Program-made: the position numbers and the translations under genes
The notes under the pieces: generated by a model
Database searches by the model: none
What the model saw: only the letters and a program-made list of their open reading frames with translations
What the model was told of the DNA's origin: nothing
Shown here: positions 27,573 to 36,372 of the stretch, piece by piece
How the letters are laid out: each line of letters begins with the position of its first letter
Position numbering within the stretch: position 1 is the stretch's first letter
NCBI RefSeq assembly: GCF_028737315.1
Contig: NZ_JAQZAO010000004.1
Coordinates: 248,001 to 312,000 of the forward strand
DNA: 64,000 nt
Reading direction: 5' to 3'
DNA from: Actinomycetospora lemnae
GTDB lineage: Bacteria; Actinomycetota; Actinomycetes; Mycobacteriales; Pseudonocardiaceae

Positions 27573-28478
27573 ATGGCTGCCCGGATCGACTTCCCGTCCC
27601 GCATCGGCGTCTGGTGGACCAGCGACACGTGGTCGATCCGGGACGCGCAGCAGGTCGCCCGCGACATCGAGGCGATGGGCTACGGCTCGCTGTTCTACGG
27701 CGAGGCCTACGGCAAGGAGACGCTGACCCAGGCGGGCGCGTTCCTCGCCGCCACCGAGCGCCTCGTCGTCGGCACCGGCATCGCCAACATCCACGCCCGC
27801 GACCCGATCGCCGCGGAGAGCGGCGGGCGCACCCTGACCGCCCTGCACCCCGGCCGCTTCGTCCTGGGGCTCGGCGTGAGCCACGCGCCGCTCGTCGAGC
27901 GCGGGCGGGGCGGCACGTACCAGAAGCCGCTGGCCACGATGCGCGACTACCTGCAGCGCATGGCCGCCGTGCCCGAGCAGGTCGAGCCCGGTGCCGGGCG
28001 GCCCGCCCGCCTCGTCGCGGCGCTCGGCCCGAAGATGATCGAGCTCGCCGGCGCCGAGACCGACGGCGTGCACCCCTACCTCGTCACGCCGGAGCAGACG
28101 CGCGTCACCCGCGAGGCGCTCGGGCCCGACAAGTGGGTCGTCTCGGAGCAGGCGGTGGCCGTCGGGGGCGACGAGGAGGACGCCATGCGCCGCGCCCACA
28201 CCCACCTCGAGATCTACTCGGGGCTGCCGAACTACCGGAACTCCTGGCTGCGCCAGGGCTTCGAGGAGTCCGACATGCCGCGCGGGGGCTCGGACCGGCT
28301 CAAGAAGGCGCTGGTCGGGATGGGCGACCTGGACACCATCGCCGCCTCGGTGACCGCCCACCTCGACGCGGGCGCGGACCACGTGCTGGTCCAGGCGCTG
28401 GGAGGCGGGGCGGGCGGGGGTGTCGCCGCCGACCCCCGTCCGGCGCTGCGGGAGCTGGCGGGCGCCCTCGGCTTGTGA
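27573..28478 (+). CDS. LLM class F420-dependent oxidoreductase
   Basis: 301-residue luciferase-like flavin/F420 enzyme (TIM barrel). FPSRIGVWWTSDTW at the start, ATERLVVGTGIANIHARDP (about 62-80), HPGRFVLGLGVSHAP (about 92-106) and GADHVLVQALGG near the end match the TIGR03620-type F420 group. It predicts that the host makes coenzyme F420. The start codon is eight bases after TAGCGT, which also contains the MerR stop. Substrate unknown. Confidence 0.88.
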   Translation: MAARIDFPSRIGVWWTSDTWSIRDAQQVARDIEAMGYGSLFYGEAYGKETLTQAGAFLAATERLVVGTGIANIHARDPIAAESGGRTLTALHPGRFVLGLGVSHAPLVERGRGGTYQKPLATMRDYLQRMAAVPEQVEPGAGRPARLVAALGPKMIELAGAETDGVHPYLVTPEQTRVTREALGPDKWVVSEQAVAVGGDEEDAMRRAHTHLEIYSGLPNYRNSWLRQGFEESDMPRGGSDRLKKALVGMGDLDTIAASVTAHLDAGADHVLVQALGGGAGGGVAADPRPALRELAGALGL

Positions 28479-28514
28479 GCAGTTGCCACGCCTATGGGCG
28501 TGGCAACTACTCAC
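28475..28514. terminator. Bidirectional hairpin between convergent genes
   Basis: 18-bp arms, GTGAGCAGTTGCCACGCC and its near-complement at 28497-28514 (one mismatch), around a TATG loop. The left arm contains the LLM stop and the right arm the glyoxalase stop, so one stem serves both genes. Confidence 0.8.
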
Positions 28515-28917
28515 GGAGGTCGGTGCGGATCGGGTGGCCCGGGGGCACCTCGACGAGCACGATCGCGCGGCCGTCGGGGTCGGCGATCCAGCACTCGTCG
28601 AGGCCCCACGGCTCGCGGCGGGGCTCGCGGATCGGCGTGACGCCGCGCTCGCCGAGCTCGGCCACCGCGTCCGGCAGCGAGCGCACCTGCAGCCACAGCG
28701 CGTCTCCCTCGGGTCGAGCTCCGCTGCGCTGCGTCTCCCCGTCGCCCGTGGTCACCGCGCCGGCCCGGGAGAGCTCGAGGTAGCCGGTGCCGAGGAAGAA
28801 CACCACGCCGCCGGGGAACTCCCGTGCCACCGCGAGACCGAGCGTCTCGGCGTAGAAGCGCCGCGAGACCTCCCAGTCGCGCGGGCGTACGAGGATGCGG
28901 CTCGACAGGATCTCCAC
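28507..28917 (-). CDS. VOC/glyoxalase family protein with repeat insertion
   Basis: 136 residues, two beta-alpha-beta-beta-beta modules of the vicinal oxygen chelate fold. SSRILVRPRDWEVSRRFYAETLGLAVA opens the first module; WGLDECWIADPDGRAIVLVEVP closes the second. Substrate unknown; could be a lyase, dioxygenase-like or resistance protein. Residues about 60-69 ([10 protein letters not shown]) derive from a repeat (copy D) in the inter-module loop. GTG at 28917 with GGAGGG seven bases upstream. Confidence 0.85.
   Translation of the reverse strand: MEILSSRILVRPRDWEVSRRFYAETLGLAVAREFPGGVVFFLGTGYLELSRAGAVTTGDGETQRSGARPEGDALWLQVRSLPDAVAELGERGVTPIREPRREPWGLDECWIADPDGRAIVLVEVPPGHPIRTDLRE
28712..28738 (-). 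repeat. Intragenic repeat, copy D
   Basis: 27-bp copy identical to copy C but lying on the minus strand. Sense to the glyoxalase-fold gene, but read in a different frame from copies B and C: ETQRSGAR instead of AQRSST. Shows that the DNA, not the peptide, is what is conserved. Confidence 0.85.
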
Positions 28918-28975
28918 GCTCGTCCCTCCGTCGGGGGTCACGATTGGCCGGTCGGGCACCGGGAAACTCGCAGGG

Positions 28976-30766
28976 GTGAGTTCTCCCGAGCCCGACCCCC
29001 GGCGCTGGCGTGCCCTCGCGGTCTGCCTCATCGCCGGGTTCATGACGCTGCTCGACGTCAGCATCGTCAACGTCGCCCTCCCGTCCATGCAGCGGGGGAT
29101 CGGCGCGTCGGCGGCGGAGCTCTCCTGGGTCGTCTCGGGCTACGCGCTGACGTTCGGACTGGTGCTCGTCGCGTCCGGGCGCCTCGGCGACGACCGCGGC
29201 CGCAAGAAGATGTTCCTCATCTCGCTGGCGCTGTTCACGCTGACCAGCGCCGCGGCCGGGCTGGCGCCGGACGCGACCTGGCTCGTGGTGTTCCGGCTGC
29301 TGCAGGGCGCGGCGGGCGGGATGCTGAACCCGCAGGTCATCGGCTTCATCCAGCAGCTCTTCCAGGGCCGCGAGCGGGGCCGCGCGTTCGGGCTGTTCGG
29401 CGCCGCGATCGGCATCTCGACGGCCATCGGCCCGTTGCTCGGCGGGCTGCTGCTCGAGTGGGGCGGCGAGACCGACGGCTGGCGCTGGGTCTTCTACGTC
29501 AACGTGCCGATCGGCATCGCCGCCCTCGTCCTCGGCGCGCGGCTGCTGCCGCGCGACACCGCGGCGGCGGAGGAGAAGCGGCCGCTCGACACGGTCGGGG
29601 CGGTGCTGCTCGGCGGGGCGGTGGTCTCGCTCATGGTCCCGCTGGTGCTCTCCGAGCGGGACCCGGCGAGCGCGCCGTGGTGGCTCGTGGGCGTCGCCGC
29701 GGTCCTGCTCGTGGTGTTCGTGCTCTGGGAGCGCCGGGCCCGCCGGACGCACGGCCACCCGCTGGTGAACTTCGCGCTGCTGCGCACCCGCAGCTACGCC
29801 CTGGGCACCTCGCTCGGCCTGCTCTACTTCGCGGGCTTCACCGCGATCTTCTTCGTCGTCACGCTCTTCCTGCAGAACGGGCGCGGCTACACCCCGCTCG
29901 AGGCCGGCCTCGCGCTGACGCCGTTCGCGCTCGGCTCGGCGGTGTCGTCGGCCATCGGCGGGCGGCTGGTGTCGCGCCTGGGCAAGCCGCTGGTCGTCGG
30001 CGGGCTCGTCGCGGTCGCGGTCGGGCTGCTCGCCGTCGACGTCGTCCTGCGCCTCGACCCGCAGCAGCTCGGCTGGGCCATCGCCGGGCCGCTGCTGCTC
30101 GCCGGCGTCGGCAGCGGCCTCGTCATCGCGCCGAACCAGACGCTCGCGCTCGAGGAGGTCCCGGCCCGCGAGGGCGGCACCGCGGCCGGCGTCCTGCAGA
30201 CGGGCCAGCGCGTGGGCTCGGCGATCGGCATCTCCGCGGTCGGCGCGGTGTTCTTCGGCCAGCTCTCGGCGACGGGCGGGGACTGGGCCCTGGCCATCAG
30301 TCGCGGGCTCGTCGGCGCGGTCGCGTTCGTGGTGCTCGCGCTTCTGCTGGGGATCGTCGACCTGCTGCTGGGGCGGCGGCGGGACAGGGCGGACGCCGAG
30401 CAGCAGGAGGCCGCACCGGTCGCGCACGTCCCGCACGTCGACGGCGACGGCCACGGCTCCGGGGACGCGGACGGCCACCCCGGGGGCGACCGCGCTCCCG
30501 CCCTGCGCGGGCGGGTCACCGACGGCGAGGGCGGTGCGCTGCCGGGCGCCACGGTCACGCTCGTCGGCGACGGCCGGGAGGCCGCGGTCGCCACCACCGA
30601 CGACGAGGGTGCCTTCCGCCTCGACCCCGGGGCCGCGGGCACGTTCCAGCTGGTCGCGCGCGCCGACGGCCACCGTCCCGAGGTCGAGTGGGTCGCGGTG
30701 CCGGCGTCCGGCGAGGTCGTGCGGGACGTCGTGCTGGGCGCCCCGGAGCGCTCCACGGCGGGTTGA
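28976..30766 (+). CDS. DHA2-type MFS exporter fused to a carboxypeptidase-regulatory-like domain
   Basis: 596 residues. Fourteen-helix drug-exporter (EmrB/QacA) core, residues about 10-475: motif A GRLGDDRGRKKMF (about 62), LLQGAAGGMLNPQ, GPLLGGLLLEWGG (motif C area). After a His/Asp/Gly-rich linker, residues about 510-590 (LRGRVTDGEGGALPGATVTL, GAFRLDPGAAGTFQLVARA) form a beta-sandwich of the carboxypeptidase regulatory/Ig-like type. Whether that domain faces in or out is not clear; with 14 helices the C-terminus would be cytoplasmic. The GTG at 28976 was chosen because an earlier start would overlap the glyoxalase gene. Confidence 0.87.
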   Translation: MSSPEPDPRRWRALAVCLIAGFMTLLDVSIVNVALPSMQRGIGASAAELSWVVSGYALTFGLVLVASGRLGDDRGRKKMFLISLALFTLTSAAAGLAPDATWLVVFRLLQGAAGGMLNPQVIGFIQQLFQGRERGRAFGLFGAAIGISTAIGPLLGGLLLEWGGETDGWRWVFYVNVPIGIAALVLGARLLPRDTAAAEEKRPLDTVGAVLLGGAVVSLMVPLVLSERDPASAPWWLVGVAAVLLVVFVLWERRARRTHGHPLVNFALLRTRSYALGTSLGLLYFAGFTAIFFVVTLFLQNGRGYTPLEAGLALTPFALGSAVSSAIGGRLVSRLGKPLVVGGLVAVAVGLLAVDVVLRLDPQQLGWAIAGPLLLAGVGSGLVIAPNQTLALEEVPAREGGTAAGVLQTGQRVGSAIGISAVGAVFFGQLSATGGDWALAISRGLVGAVAFVVLALLLGIVDLLLGRRRDRADAEQQEAAPVAHVPHVDGDGHGSGDADGHPGGDRAPALRGRVTDGEGGALPGATVTLVGDGREAAVATTDDEGAFRLDPGAAGTFQLVARADGHRPEVEWVAVPASGEVVRDVVLGAPERSTAG

Positions 30767-30786
30767 GAACCCGGTACCGCGGGTAT
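30762..30786 (+). promoter_or_regulatory. SigB/SigF-type stress promoter for csbD-like gene
   Basis: GTTG (30762-30765), 15-bp spacer, GGGTAT (30781-30786). This fits the actinobacterial general-stress sigma consensus GTTT-N15-17-GGGTAT in all but one base. It lies 50 bp before the CsbD start; CsbD is a classic SigB target in Bacillus. Confidence 0.65.
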
Positions 30787-30835
30787 CTGACTCCGTGCGA
30801 GGCGCCCAGCAGCGGCGCGCCCGGGAGGAGGCCTC

Positions 30836-31009
30836 ATGTCGACGGAGAAGAAGACCGACAACAAGATCCAGGAGTACAAGGGCAAGGTCAAGGAGTCGGT
30901 GGGCAAGGCCGTCGGCAACGAGAGCCTCGAGGCCGAGGGCAAGAAGGACCAGACCGCGGGCAGCCTCAAGAACGCCGGCGAGAAGGTCAAGGACGCCTTC
31001 CGCGACTGA
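30836..31009 (+). CDS. CsbD family stress protein
   Basis: 57 residues, easily missed because of size. The sequence DNKIQEYKGKVKESVGKAVG and ESLEAEGKKDQTAGSLKNAG shows the two-helix CsbD repeat with alternating charged and Gly residues. Function unknown; general-stress induced in other bacteria. GGGAGGAGG precedes the ATG, and a SigB/SigF-like promoter lies upstream. Confidence 0.92.
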   Translation: MSTEKKTDNKIQEYKGKVKESVGKAVGNESLEAEGKKDQTAGSLKNAGEKVKDAFRD

Positions 31010-31035
31010 CGCCAGTGGCGCCGCCGCCGTCCCCC

Positions 31036-31071
31036 GGAGTGCTCGGAGTGCTCGGAGTGCTCGGAGTGCTC
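31036..31071. repeat. 9-bp tandem repeat, four copies
   Basis: Four perfect copies of GGAGTGCTC lie between the convergent CsbD and DMT genes. The last copy runs into the DMT stop codon (31070-31072). No hairpin potential beyond the unit itself was seen. Confidence 0.9.
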
Positions 31072-31930
31072 AGAGCCTCTTGAGGGGCGGCGGCGCGACG
31101 CCGTCGTCGCCCGACAGCGACGCCTGCGCCGGCGAGCGGGCCAGCACGACCACCCCGCCGAGCGCGAGCACCAGCCCCAGCACGAACCACGGGACCCCGC
31201 CCGGCCGCACGGCGTCGCCCAGCGCGACGAGCCCGAGCAGGCCGGGCGCGAGGGTCTCCGTCACGGCGAGCACCGCCACCACCGGGCCGACCGCCCCGCG
31301 CCCCAGCGCCACCGTGTACAGCGCGAGCCCCAGGGCGGCGAACCCGAGCAGCGTCCAGACCACCGGGTCGGTCACCGCAGTCCGCGCCATCTCCTCGAGC
31401 GGGCCCTGCAGGTCGACCATCCGCACGGCCACCGCCGTCCCGCCGAAGGCGAGCCCGGCGAGGAACGACAGGAGCATCGCGCGCCGGCTGCGGATCGCCA
31501 CCGGCACCGACACGACCAGCAGCACCCCGAACGTCGCCACCAGCGCGACGACGCCCGCGGTCGACGTCGTCACCCGGTCGTCGGTGATGCTCGCGCTGGC
31601 CACCAGCAGCGCCAGCCCGACGAGGTTCGCGAGGGCGGCGGCGAGGTCGATCCGGCGCAGCGGGGTGTCGAAGACCCAGTGCGAGGCCACGACCGTGATC
31701 GCGACCTGGCCGGTCACGATCGCCTGTACCGCCACGATCGGCATGAACCGCAGCGCGAGGACGGTGAGCACCCAGCCGCCGATGTCGAGCGCCAGGCCGC
31801 CGAGGTACATGGGGTGCAGCACCACGGTCGCCGGGCGGCTGGCACGTCGGGCCGCGCTCGCCTCGAGCAGCGCGGCGCCGGCGTTGGCGCCCGCCGCGGC
31901 CAGGGCGGCGAGCAGCCCCAGGAGGAGCAC
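31070..31930 (-). CDS. DMT/EamA-like membrane transporter
   Basis: 286 residues, nine or ten helices. LLLGLLAALAAAGANAGAALLEASAARR at the N-terminus, then HPMYLGGLALDIGGWVLTVLAL, QAIVTGQVAITVV and PVVAVLAVTETLAPGLLGLVALGD: two related five-helix halves as in the drug/metabolite transporter superfamily. This subgroup is found with NIPA-like and unassigned exporters in actinobacteria. GTG at 31930. Substrate unknown. Confidence 0.8.
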   Translation of the reverse strand: MLLLGLLAALAAAGANAGAALLEASAARRASRPATVVLHPMYLGGLALDIGGWVLTVLALRFMPIVAVQAIVTGQVAITVVASHWVFDTPLRRIDLAAALANLVGLALLVASASITDDRVTTSTAGVVALVATFGVLLVVSVPVAIRSRRAMLLSFLAGLAFGGTAVAVRMVDLQGPLEEMARTAVTDPVVWTLLGFAALGLALYTVALGRGAVGPVVAVLAVTETLAPGLLGLVALGDAVRPGGVPWFVLGLVLALGGVVVLARSPAQASLSGDDGVAPPPLKRL

Positions 31931-32005
31931 GCACCCAGTCTGCCTTGGGATGATCGGGCCGGGCAGCGTCGCCGTCGGCGCGTCGCGTCCGCCGGAGGAG
32001 GTCAC

Positions 32006-32797
32006 GTGGCCCTCGACGCCACCGCCGTGTCGCTGATCGTGCTCGGCCTGCTGCTCGGTGGAGCGGTGCTCGCCGACCGCCTCGCGGGCGGCGCGCTGGC
32101 CGCCGTCCCGGGCGCGCTGCGCGACCTCGCCGTCGTCGCCGTGCTCGTCGTGGCCGCGGGCCTGGTGTTCACCCTGGTCGCGACGGACGAGGCGCTCGCG
32201 GCCGCCGACGGCCCGGTGCTCGGGTGGGTCCTCGGCGTCCGCACGTCCGGCCTGACCACGGCCGCCGAGGTGGTGTCGCTGGTCGGCGGCACGGTCGGCA
32301 CCGGGGGGCTCGCGGTGGTGTCGGCCGTCGTGCTCTTCGCGCGGGGGATGCGCCGCACCGCGGTGATCTGGGTGGTCGGCGTCGCCGTCGGGGCCCTGAC
32401 GATCCGGCTGGTGAAGCTCGCCGTCGAGCGCCCGCGCCCGCCGGAGGTGTCCCGGCTCGCCGAGGAGACGACGGCGTCGCTGCCGTCCGGGCACGCCCTG
32501 ATGTCGGCGCTCGGGCTGGGGCTCGCGGCCGCCGCGGTGATCGCGCTGGCCGTCGGGACGCCGCACGAGCGCCTCGTGCGTGGGCTCGCGCTCGCGCTGG
32601 CGGTCCTCGGCGCGCTGGTGATCGGCGCGAGCCGGGTGTACCTGGGGGTGCACTGGACCACCGACGTCCTCGCCGGCTGGCTGCTCGGCTCCGCCCTGGC
32701 CCTGACGTGCGTCACCCTCGCCCGCGTCCTCGACGCCCGCGACCGGCTCGGCGACGGCCGAGACACGTCGGCGACGTTGTCTCAGCCTGCCGAGTGA
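32006..32797 (+). CDS. PAP2 family membrane phosphatase
   Basis: 263 residues with six helices. The tripartite phosphatase signature is complete: KLAVERPRP (about 137), PSGHA (about 158) and SRVYLGVHWTTDV (about 211), in extracytoplasmic loops. Likely dephosphorylates a lipid pyrophosphate such as undecaprenyl-PP or a phosphatidic acid. GGAGGAG seven bases before the GTG. Divergent from the DMT gene (75 bp). Confidence 0.9.
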   Translation: MALDATAVSLIVLGLLLGGAVLADRLAGGALAAVPGALRDLAVVAVLVVAAGLVFTLVATDEALAAADGPVLGWVLGVRTSGLTTAAEVVSLVGGTVGTGGLAVVSAVVLFARGMRRTAVIWVVGVAVGALTIRLVKLAVERPRPPEVSRLAEETTASLPSGHALMSALGLGLAAAAVIALAVGTPHERLVRGLALALAVLGALVIGASRVYLGVHWTTDVLAGWLLGSALALTCVTLARVLDARDRLGDGRDTSATLSQPAE

Positions 32798-32907
32798 CGC
32801 CCGCGGACGCGTCGGACGGACGGGCGGACACGTACCGACGCCCGATTGCTCCGTCCGAGATGATCTGCCTAGGCTTGCCTCGTCTGCGCGGGTGAACGAG
32901 GTGAGCC

Positions 32908-34197
32908 GTGGTTGCCGTACCGCTGCTCGTGCTGGGCTCCCGGTTCGCCGGGCTGACCACGGCCCTCTTCCTCGCCCACCAGGGCTTCCCCGTCCACGTC
33001 CTCGAGCGCGACCGCCCGGAGGACGTCGACCGCGGCCTGGCGGTCCTGACGCCCGCGGCGCTCCGCGAGCTCGCGGCGCTCGGGCTCGCCGACCGGCTCG
33101 CCGTGCAGGCCTGGGAACCGCGCCGCCTCGTGCACGCCGACGCCGACTCCGGCGCGGTGCTGCGGGTGACCGAGCTCGGCCCGGTGGTGCGTGCCCGCTT
33201 CGGGCGGCCGTACCTCCTGGCGCCTCACGCCGCCCTGCGCGCGCTGCTGGTGGCGGCCTGCCGGGCCGACGAGATGGTCACGGTGACCTACGGGCGCAGC
33301 GCGGTGTCCGTCGAGGACCTCGGCGACGCCGTCCTCGTCACCGACGACACGGGCGCGCACTACCGCGCCGAGGCCGTCGTCGGGGCCGACGGGCCGGGCA
33401 GCCCGGTGCGGCCGCACCTCGGCGGCGGGCACGTGCTGTCCAGCCCGTACCTCGTGCACCGCGGGTCGGGGCCCGCCCCGCCGGACGACGTGCTGCGGCT
33501 GTGGTCCTCGCCGACGCTGCACGTCACGCAGTCGGCGGTGGGCTCGGGGGGCGAGGTCTCGGTGACCGTGCGGGTCGACGCCCTCGAGGACATGCACCGC
33601 GACGGGGTCGCCGCCGTGGTCCGCCGGCTGCTGGCACGCGCGGCGCCGGAGGTCCGCGAGGCCGTGGGCGACGCCGTCGTCACCGGGCCGTCGCGGGTGC
33701 ACCGCCACCACGCCCCGCTCGAGCGCGGCGCCCGGCACCGGCTCACCGCCGTCGGCGGGGCGGCGCAGCCGATGCTGCCGCACACGGCGCAGTCGGTGGC
33801 GCTGGAGATCGCCGACGCCGCGACGCTCGGGCGCGCCTTCGACCACGCCGACGGGCGGATCGTGCCCGCGCTGGAGGAGTACGCCGCCGTCCGGGCCGCG
33901 CCCCGCGCCGCGGTCGCCCGCCGCGCCGCCGACTTCGCGACCCTCTGCCACGCCGACGGCCTCGTCCGCCGGATGCGCGACCGGCTGTGGCGCACGGCGG
34001 GCATCGACGCGACCGCCGCCGTCGTCGACGCCGCCGGCGGCCCGGTCGGCGGCGGCCCGGTCGGCGGCGGGCCGCCCGGCTCCGACGGCGACGGGCACCG
34101 GCCGGGCCTCGTCGTGAGCCCGGCGACGGAGCCGGACACCCTCGGCCCGCCGACCGGCCCCGGTCCGCGGGGCCCCGCGGGGCCCATCGCCGGCTGA
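32908..34197 (+). CDS. Degenerate FAD-dependent monooxygenase-like protein
   Basis: 429 residues with the fold of p-hydroxybenzoate-hydroxylase-type flavoproteins, but key FAD motifs have decayed. The first motif reads VLGSRFAGLTTALFLAHQG (GxGxxG expected), the DG motif VVGADGPGSPVR is kept (about residue 155), and the GD motif, usually GDAAHP, reads GGAAQPMLPHTAQS (about residue 287). The His-to-Gln and Asp-to-Gly changes affect FAD ribityl contacts. A Gly/Pro/Asp-rich tail (about 375-429) is not part of the fold. Either a non-catalytic paralog or a divergent enzyme. GTG start after GAGGTGAGCC. Confidence 0.7.
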   Translation: MVAVPLLVLGSRFAGLTTALFLAHQGFPVHVLERDRPEDVDRGLAVLTPAALRELAALGLADRLAVQAWEPRRLVHADADSGAVLRVTELGPVVRARFGRPYLLAPHAALRALLVAACRADEMVTVTYGRSAVSVEDLGDAVLVTDDTGAHYRAEAVVGADGPGSPVRPHLGGGHVLSSPYLVHRGSGPAPPDDVLRLWSSPTLHVTQSAVGSGGEVSVTVRVDALEDMHRDGVAAVVRRLLARAAPEVREAVGDAVVTGPSRVHRHHAPLERGARHRLTAVGGAAQPMLPHTAQSVALEIADAATLGRAFDHADGRIVPALEEYAAVRAAPRAAVARRAADFATLCHADGLVRRMRDRLWRTAGIDATAAVVDAAGGPVGGGPVGGGPPGSDGDGHRPGLVVSPATEPDTLGPPTGPGPRGPAGPIAG

Positions 34198-34250
34198 GGC
34201 CATGGCGGCTGAGGCCCACCGCCGGGTGGGGCCGGGCAGGATGCCTGCTC

Positions 34251-35129
34251 GTGACCTCTGCCGCGCTGACCCCCGACACCGTCGTCGTCAACGGGATCCG
34301 GCTGCACCACCGCGTCGGCGGCTCGGGCCCGCCGGTCGTGCTGCTGCACGGGTGGCCGCAGACGGGGCACTGCTGGCGCCACGTCGCCGGCCCGCTCGCG
34401 GCGGACCACACCGTGATCGTCCCGGACCTGCGCGGCTACGGCGCCAGCGACAAGCCCACCACCGGCATGGACAAGCGCACGATGGCGTCGGACATCTCGG
34501 CGCTGGTGCGGGCGCTCGGCCACGAGCGGGTCGCGGTCGTCGGGCACGACCGCGGCGGACGCGTCGCGCACCGCTGGGCGCTGGACCGGCCCGAGGAGGT
34601 CACGCGGCTCGCCGTCCTCGACATCGCGCCGACGCGGGCGACGTGGCAGCGCATGGACGCCGCGCTCGGCGCGAAGTACTGGCACTGGCTCTTCCACCTC
34701 CAGCCCGACCTGCCCGAGCGCCTCGCCGGCGCCGACGTCGAGGGCTACCTGCGGTACTTCCTCGAGAAGTGGACCTACGCCCGCGAAGGCCTCGAGCCCG
34801 CGGCGATCGCGGAGTACGTGCGCGCGTTCTCGCAGCCCGGGGCGCTGCGGTGCGGGTTCGACGACTACCGCGCCGACGCCGTCGACTCGGGCCACGACGA
34901 GGAGGACCACGCCGCGGGGCGGCGGGTGACCCAGCCGCTGCTCGCGCTCTGGGGCGCCGAGGGCGTCATGGGGCAGACGCTGCCGATGCTCGACCTGTGG
35001 CGCGAGTACGCCGACGACGTCCGCGGTCGGGCGATCGAGCGGTGCGCGCACTTCGTGCCCGAGGAGCGCCCCGACGAGGTCGTCGAGGAGTTGCGGACCT
35101 TCCTCGCGGAGGCAGGATGGCGGGAGTGA
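34251..35129 (+). CDS. Alpha/beta hydrolase, fluoroacetate dehalogenase/epoxide hydrolase type
   Basis: 292 residues. Oxyanion motif LLHGWPQTGHCW (about 34-45), RGYGASDKP, nucleophile elbow GHDRGGRVAHR with Asp as nucleophile (about 99), which is the haloacetate dehalogenase pattern, and catalytic His in CAHFVPEERPDEV near the C-terminus. The middle cap contains WHWLFHLQPDLPE. Reaction could be C-F/C-Cl hydrolysis or epoxide opening. Overlaps the next gene. Confidence is high for the fold, moderate for chemistry. Confidence 0.85.
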   Translation: MTSAALTPDTVVVNGIRLHHRVGGSGPPVVLLHGWPQTGHCWRHVAGPLAADHTVIVPDLRGYGASDKPTTGMDKRTMASDISALVRALGHERVAVVGHDRGGRVAHRWALDRPEEVTRLAVLDIAPTRATWQRMDAALGAKYWHWLFHLQPDLPERLAGADVEGYLRYFLEKWTYAREGLEPAAIAEYVRAFSQPGALRCGFDDYRADAVDSGHDEEDHAAGRRVTQPLLALWGAEGVMGQTLPMLDLWREYADDVRGRAIERCAHFVPEERPDEVVEELRTFLAEAGWRE

Positions 35130-36370
35130 GCAGCCCCCTGAAGGTCGAGGCCGATCCCGAGGAGCTGGGCTTCGACCCGGCCCGTCTGACCCGCATCGAC
35201 GACCACTTCTCCCGCTACGTGGACGACGGCAAGCTGCCCGGGTGGCACATCGTCGTGGCCCGTGACGGGAAGGTCGTGCACTCGTCGACGGCCGGGCAGC
35301 GCGACGCCGAGGCCGGCCTGCCGGTCACCGACGACACGCGCTGGCGGATCTACTCGATGACCAAGCCGATCACCTCGGTGGCGGCGCTCATGCTGTGGGA
35401 GCGGGGGGCGTTCGAGCTCACCGACCCGATCAGCCGGTGGCTGCCCGAGTTCGCGGCACCGAAGGTCTACGTCAAGGGGTCGTCGGGCAAGCCGCTGCTC
35501 GAGACGGCCACCGAGCCCATCCGTGTCTGGCACCTGCTGACCCACACCGCCGGCCTGACGTACGGCTTCCACCACGCGCACCCCGTCGACGAGCTCTACC
35601 GGGCGGCGGGCTTCGAGTGGTCCGCCCCGCGAGATCGCGACCTCGCCGGCATGGTCGAGACCTGGGCGGGCCTGCCGCTGGTGCACCAGCCGGGCGCGGA
35701 GTGGAACTACAGCCACGCCACCGACGTGCTGGGCCGGCTGATCGAGGTCGTGTCGGGACGGTCGCTGGACACGTTCCTCGCCGAGGAGATCCTCGATCCC
35801 CTCGGCATGACGGGCACCGGGTTCGCCGTCGACGACGCCGAGCGCCTGGCCCAGCTCTACGTCCAGAACCCCGCCACGGGTCGCTTCCTGACCGCCGAGG
35901 CCGCCGGTCTGGGTGCGCTGGCCCGCGAGGTCCTGGAGCCCACGTGGCTCGGCGGCGGGGGCGGGCTCGTCTCCACGGCGGCGGACTACCACCGCTTCAC
36001 GCAGATGCTGCTCGGCCGCGGCGAGGTGGACGGTGTCCGCCTGCTCGGCAGCCGCACCGTCGACTACATGGGCCGCAACCACCTGCCCGGCGGCCTGGAC
36101 CTCGAGCAGGTCGGGCGGCCGCTGTTCGCCGAGATGCCGTTCGACGGGGTGGGCTTCGGCCTCGGCGTCGCCGTGGTGACCGACCCGGTGCGCTACCGCA
36201 CGCCGACCAGCGTCGGCGAGATGTCGTGGGGCGGCGCGGCGAGCACCGCGTTCTGGGTGGACCCCGTCGAGCGGGTCACCGCGATGTTCTTCACCCAGCT
36301 GCTGCCCTCGAGCGCCCACCCGATCCGGACACAGCTGCGGGGGCTCGTCTACCAGGCCCTCGTCGACTGA
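35117..36370 (+). CDS. Serine hydrolase, beta-lactamase/esterase class C type
   Basis: 417 residues of the class C beta-lactamase/penicillin-binding esterase family. SxxK in SMTKPITS (about residue 80), the Tyr motif is NYSHAT (about 197) and the third motif WGGAAST (about 372) replaces KTG. No signal peptide, so cytoplasmic esterase is more likely than a beta-lactamase. ATG at 35117 used; GTG at 35126 overlaps the hydrolase stop and is a good alternative. Confidence 0.88.
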   Translation: MAGVSSPLKVEADPEELGFDPARLTRIDDHFSRYVDDGKLPGWHIVVARDGKVVHSSTAGQRDAEAGLPVTDDTRWRIYSMTKPITSVAALMLWERGAFELTDPISRWLPEFAAPKVYVKGSSGKPLLETATEPIRVWHLLTHTAGLTYGFHHAHPVDELYRAAGFEWSAPRDRDLAGMVETWAGLPLVHQPGAEWNYSHATDVLGRLIEVVSGRSLDTFLAEEILDPLGMTGTGFAVDDAERLAQLYVQNPATGRFLTAEAAGLGALAREVLEPTWLGGGGGLVSTAADYHRFTQMLLGRGEVDGVRLLGSRTVDYMGRNHLPGGLDLEQVGRPLFAEMPFDGVGFGLGVAVVTDPVRYRTPTSVGEMSWGGAASTAFWVDPVERVTAMFFTQLLPSSAHPIRTQLRGLVYQALVD

Positions 36371-36372
36371 TC

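Noticed and set aside
31036-31071. Possible CRISPR array
   Set aside because: The 9-bp units abut without spacers; it is a simple tandem repeat.
35117-36370. Antibiotic-resistance beta-lactamase
   Set aside because: No signal peptide and a WGG motif in place of KTG; an esterase is more likely.
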